A program made the position numbers and the translations under genes. From contig CM026404.1 of NCBI GenBank assembly GCA_014843695.1, positions 53,762,833 through 53,826,832 on the forward strand: a stretch of 64,000 nucleotides of DNA. Direction: 5' to 3'. Below, piece by piece: positions 62,628 to 64,000 of the stretch. The notes beneath the pieces are model-generated. The model made no database searches. It was given only the letters and a program-made list of their open reading frames with translations, and was not told the origin of the DNA. This DNA is from Archivesica marissinica (Eukaryota; Mollusca; Bivalvia; Venerida; Vesicomyidae). How positions within the stretch are numbered: the first letter of the stretch is position 1; the number at the start of each line of letters is the position of its first letter.

Positions 62628-63027
62628 TGTAGCGAAATTGGTATTTGATGTATTTCGCAGGGCTTGATTGAAGTCTGATCCCCGCGATTCGGTCATGTAT
62701 TTACAAGTCCTGTTTACTCCTATGGATTACTCCTTCCATGGATTGCTCCTTCCATGGACTGCTCCTTCTGTGGACTGCTCCTTCCATGGATGGCTCCGTC
62801 CAAGAGATCCTTCCATTGTCTATGTTCATACCTGTTTTGTTTAGTATCATGATGTTTTCATGATTTACATGCATATTAGTTCAGAAGGAGCATACCTACC
62901 ATATATATACTCTCGCATTGCATTATTTGGGATAGAGTTTGTATAGCAGTAAGTGTGTGTGAGGAATAAATTGATAAGTAGCAGAATCGTGTTGTATTCA
63001 AAAGTGAAACGGCTAGCACTCGTTACA
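62628..63027 (+). mobile_element. Putative 5' LTR of a gypsy-type element
   Basis: It begins 'tgtagcgaaattgg' and ends 'ctagcactcgttaca' (TG...CA). It has a TATA-like 'atatatatac' at about 62901-62910 and AATAAA at 62965-62970. Directly after it 'ttggtggcagtggtgggat' lies in the primer-binding-site position, a context I recall from invertebrate gypsy elements. The left border is an estimate because the 3' LTR is outside the window. Confidence 0.65.
62718..62815. repeat. Short imperfect repeat inside the putative LTR
   Basis: About five copies of roughly 16 bp built on 'ggactgctccttccat', in the presumed U3 region, where such repeats often act as enhancer-like elements. That role is inference. 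Confidence 0.75.
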
Positions 63028-63149
63028 TTGGTGGCAGTGGTGGGATCTTCGTATGATTTACCAAGGATTAATTATCTGATGAGATAAACGAACTTTCTAC
63101 AAAGAAAATAAATGAGTGAGTACTGTTTTAACATTTGATACATCAGAAT

Positions 63150-64000
63150 ATGCAAGATTCTACTGCATCTCCAGGAACACCGACATCATGTCCTGGAACT
63201 AACAACCATATGCACCGAGTCACTCATGATTCTGGTGTTGTTAGTCAGATGTTTTCCCCACCAGACTTTGATAGTAATGCTATAGTAAGCACACCATTGA
63301 CTCCACCGACTACGGTCTCGGAGCATGGTGGTGCTCAAATGGCTCCGACAAATGTCGGTAGCGGGCAGTGCCAAGGATGGAAGGGGTTCTGTTGGACATT
63401 GATTGTGTTATTGGCAATATTTCTTCGAACCGTAGTTCACAAGTATGCTGAATTCAAGACATCAATTTTACAACAATTTGATACATGCGGAATCGAGTGT
63501 TTGATTTGCATCTCTTTGTTTTGTATTTTTGTGATAACTGTAATTATCCGATTCGTTTTGTTAAACCGAGACGCATGTTCTAAACATACATCAGAGCAGC
63601 CTTGTAATATATTATCACCGATACCTCTGGAGGGGACAACCAAGCTTAAAATTGGTGATGACCATTTTAACAATGAATGTGCAGTTCCAGCTATGGCTAT
63701 GGACAATGCCAAACCCGCCAAACACGAATTTCCTTGTCGTAGAACATTTGATGGCCATAGTTCCGACACATGGTATGACTTTCGTAGGTATATTGAAAAT
63801 ATCGTTCTATTGAATAACTGGACCAAAGAGTATTCACGGAGAATATTATTATGTTGCTTTCGAGGTCAGGCAGAAGCATTTGCATACGGCCTACCTCAGA
63901 ATGTGCAAGATAACTGGGACTTACTTGTTGCTAGAGTGGAAGAACGATTTGGGACAGCGAACATGAAGGACAGTTACATTGCAGATGCAAAACTGCGTAA
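63150..64000 (+). CDS. Gag-like protein of a gypsy-type LTR element, N-terminal part, with two hydrophobic segments
   Basis: ATG at 63150. The frame stays open for 283 codons to the window edge. Residues 1-75 are Ser/Thr/Pro-rich. Residues 80-97 (FCWTLIVLLAIFLRTVV) and about 116-138 (LICISLFCIFVITVIIRFVL) are strongly hydrophobic and look like membrane helices. From about residue 200 a gag-core-like block follows: TFDGHSSDTWYDFRRYIE, NNWTKEYSRRILLCCFRG, ARVEERFGT. This resembles the retrotransposon-gag fold of Ty3/gypsy elements ('F.G...W..F......N.W......L...L.G.A'). The ~120 bp between LTR and ATG fit a leader. Membrane segments before a gag core are unusual. Confidence 0.75.
   Translation, partial: MQDSTASPGTPTSCPGTNNHMHRVTHDSGVVSQMFSPPDFDSNAIVSTPLTPPTTVSEHGGAQMAPTNVGSGQCQGWKGFCWTLIVLLAIFLRTVVHKYAEFKTSILQQFDTCGIECLICISLFCIFVITVIIRFVLLNRDACSKHTSEQPCNILSPIPLEGTTKLKIGDDHFNNECAVPAMAMDNAKPAKHEFPCRRTFDGHSSDTWYDFRRYIENIVLLNNWTKEYSRRILLCCFRGQAEAFAYGLPQNVQDNWDLLVARVEERFGTANMKDSYIADAKLR

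Overview
This is a eukaryotic, animal-type window, very repeat-rich, AT-biased and almost free of host genes. Intron-containing genes with GT/AG junctions, LINEs, tRNA-derived SINEs, a tyrosine-recombinase (DIRS/Ngaro-like) retroelement, a gypsy-type LTR element and many kilobase-scale minisatellites fit a marine lophotrochozoan, most likely a mollusc (perhaps a bivalve). The species assignment is inference from repeat content, not from a marker gene.

Layout. 1-7.1 kb: minisatellites (47-, 38- and 27-bp units and a short 'gagttcttt' repeat) invaded by SINEs and short terminal-inverted-repeat (TIR) elements, plus a 56-bp mini-element with a perfect 8-bp target duplication. 7.4-11.2 kb: LINE remains on the minus strand. 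11.2-12.3 kb: a 119-bp array. 12.6-13.2 kb: a TA-flanked TIR element. 13.3-20.9 kb: a 42/41-bp satellite split by a nearly complete 4.97-kb LINE at 14531-19503. 20.9-28.0 kb: a 7.1-kb array of a 27-bp unit that ends directly in a LINE reverse-transcriptase fragment, itself interrupted by a 1185-bp foldback element.

30.6-46.4 kb: the clearest host gene, a seven-exon mitochondrial amidoxime-reducing component (mARC/MOSC-domain) gene on the plus strand, encoding 318 residues. Its introns hold a 4.8-kb AT-rich array, four further minisatellites, SINEs, TIR elements and a DIRS gag relic. 46.5-53.5 kb: a decayed DIRS/Ngaro-like element on the minus strand (gag, RT-RNase H, tyrosine recombinase) whose end repeats are arranged as split direct repeats. 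It is interrupted at its gag end by a 1.43-kb TTAA-flanked element, and a second copy lies 0.7 kb downstream (54.1-55.4 kb). Both copies carry the same 164-residue Cys-rich reading frame.

56-61.5 kb: a partial Pim-like kinase gene (three visible exons, with an internal frame disturbance), SINEs and another LINE fragment. 62.6 kb to the end: a putative LTR followed by a gag-like frame that runs off the window and has two hydrophobic segments before its gag core.

The two host genes are unrelated. The rest is best read as layered transposition and tandem expansion, with several insertions nested two or three deep. The long minus-strand open frames inside arrays come from repeat units whose length is a multiple of three and are not genes.
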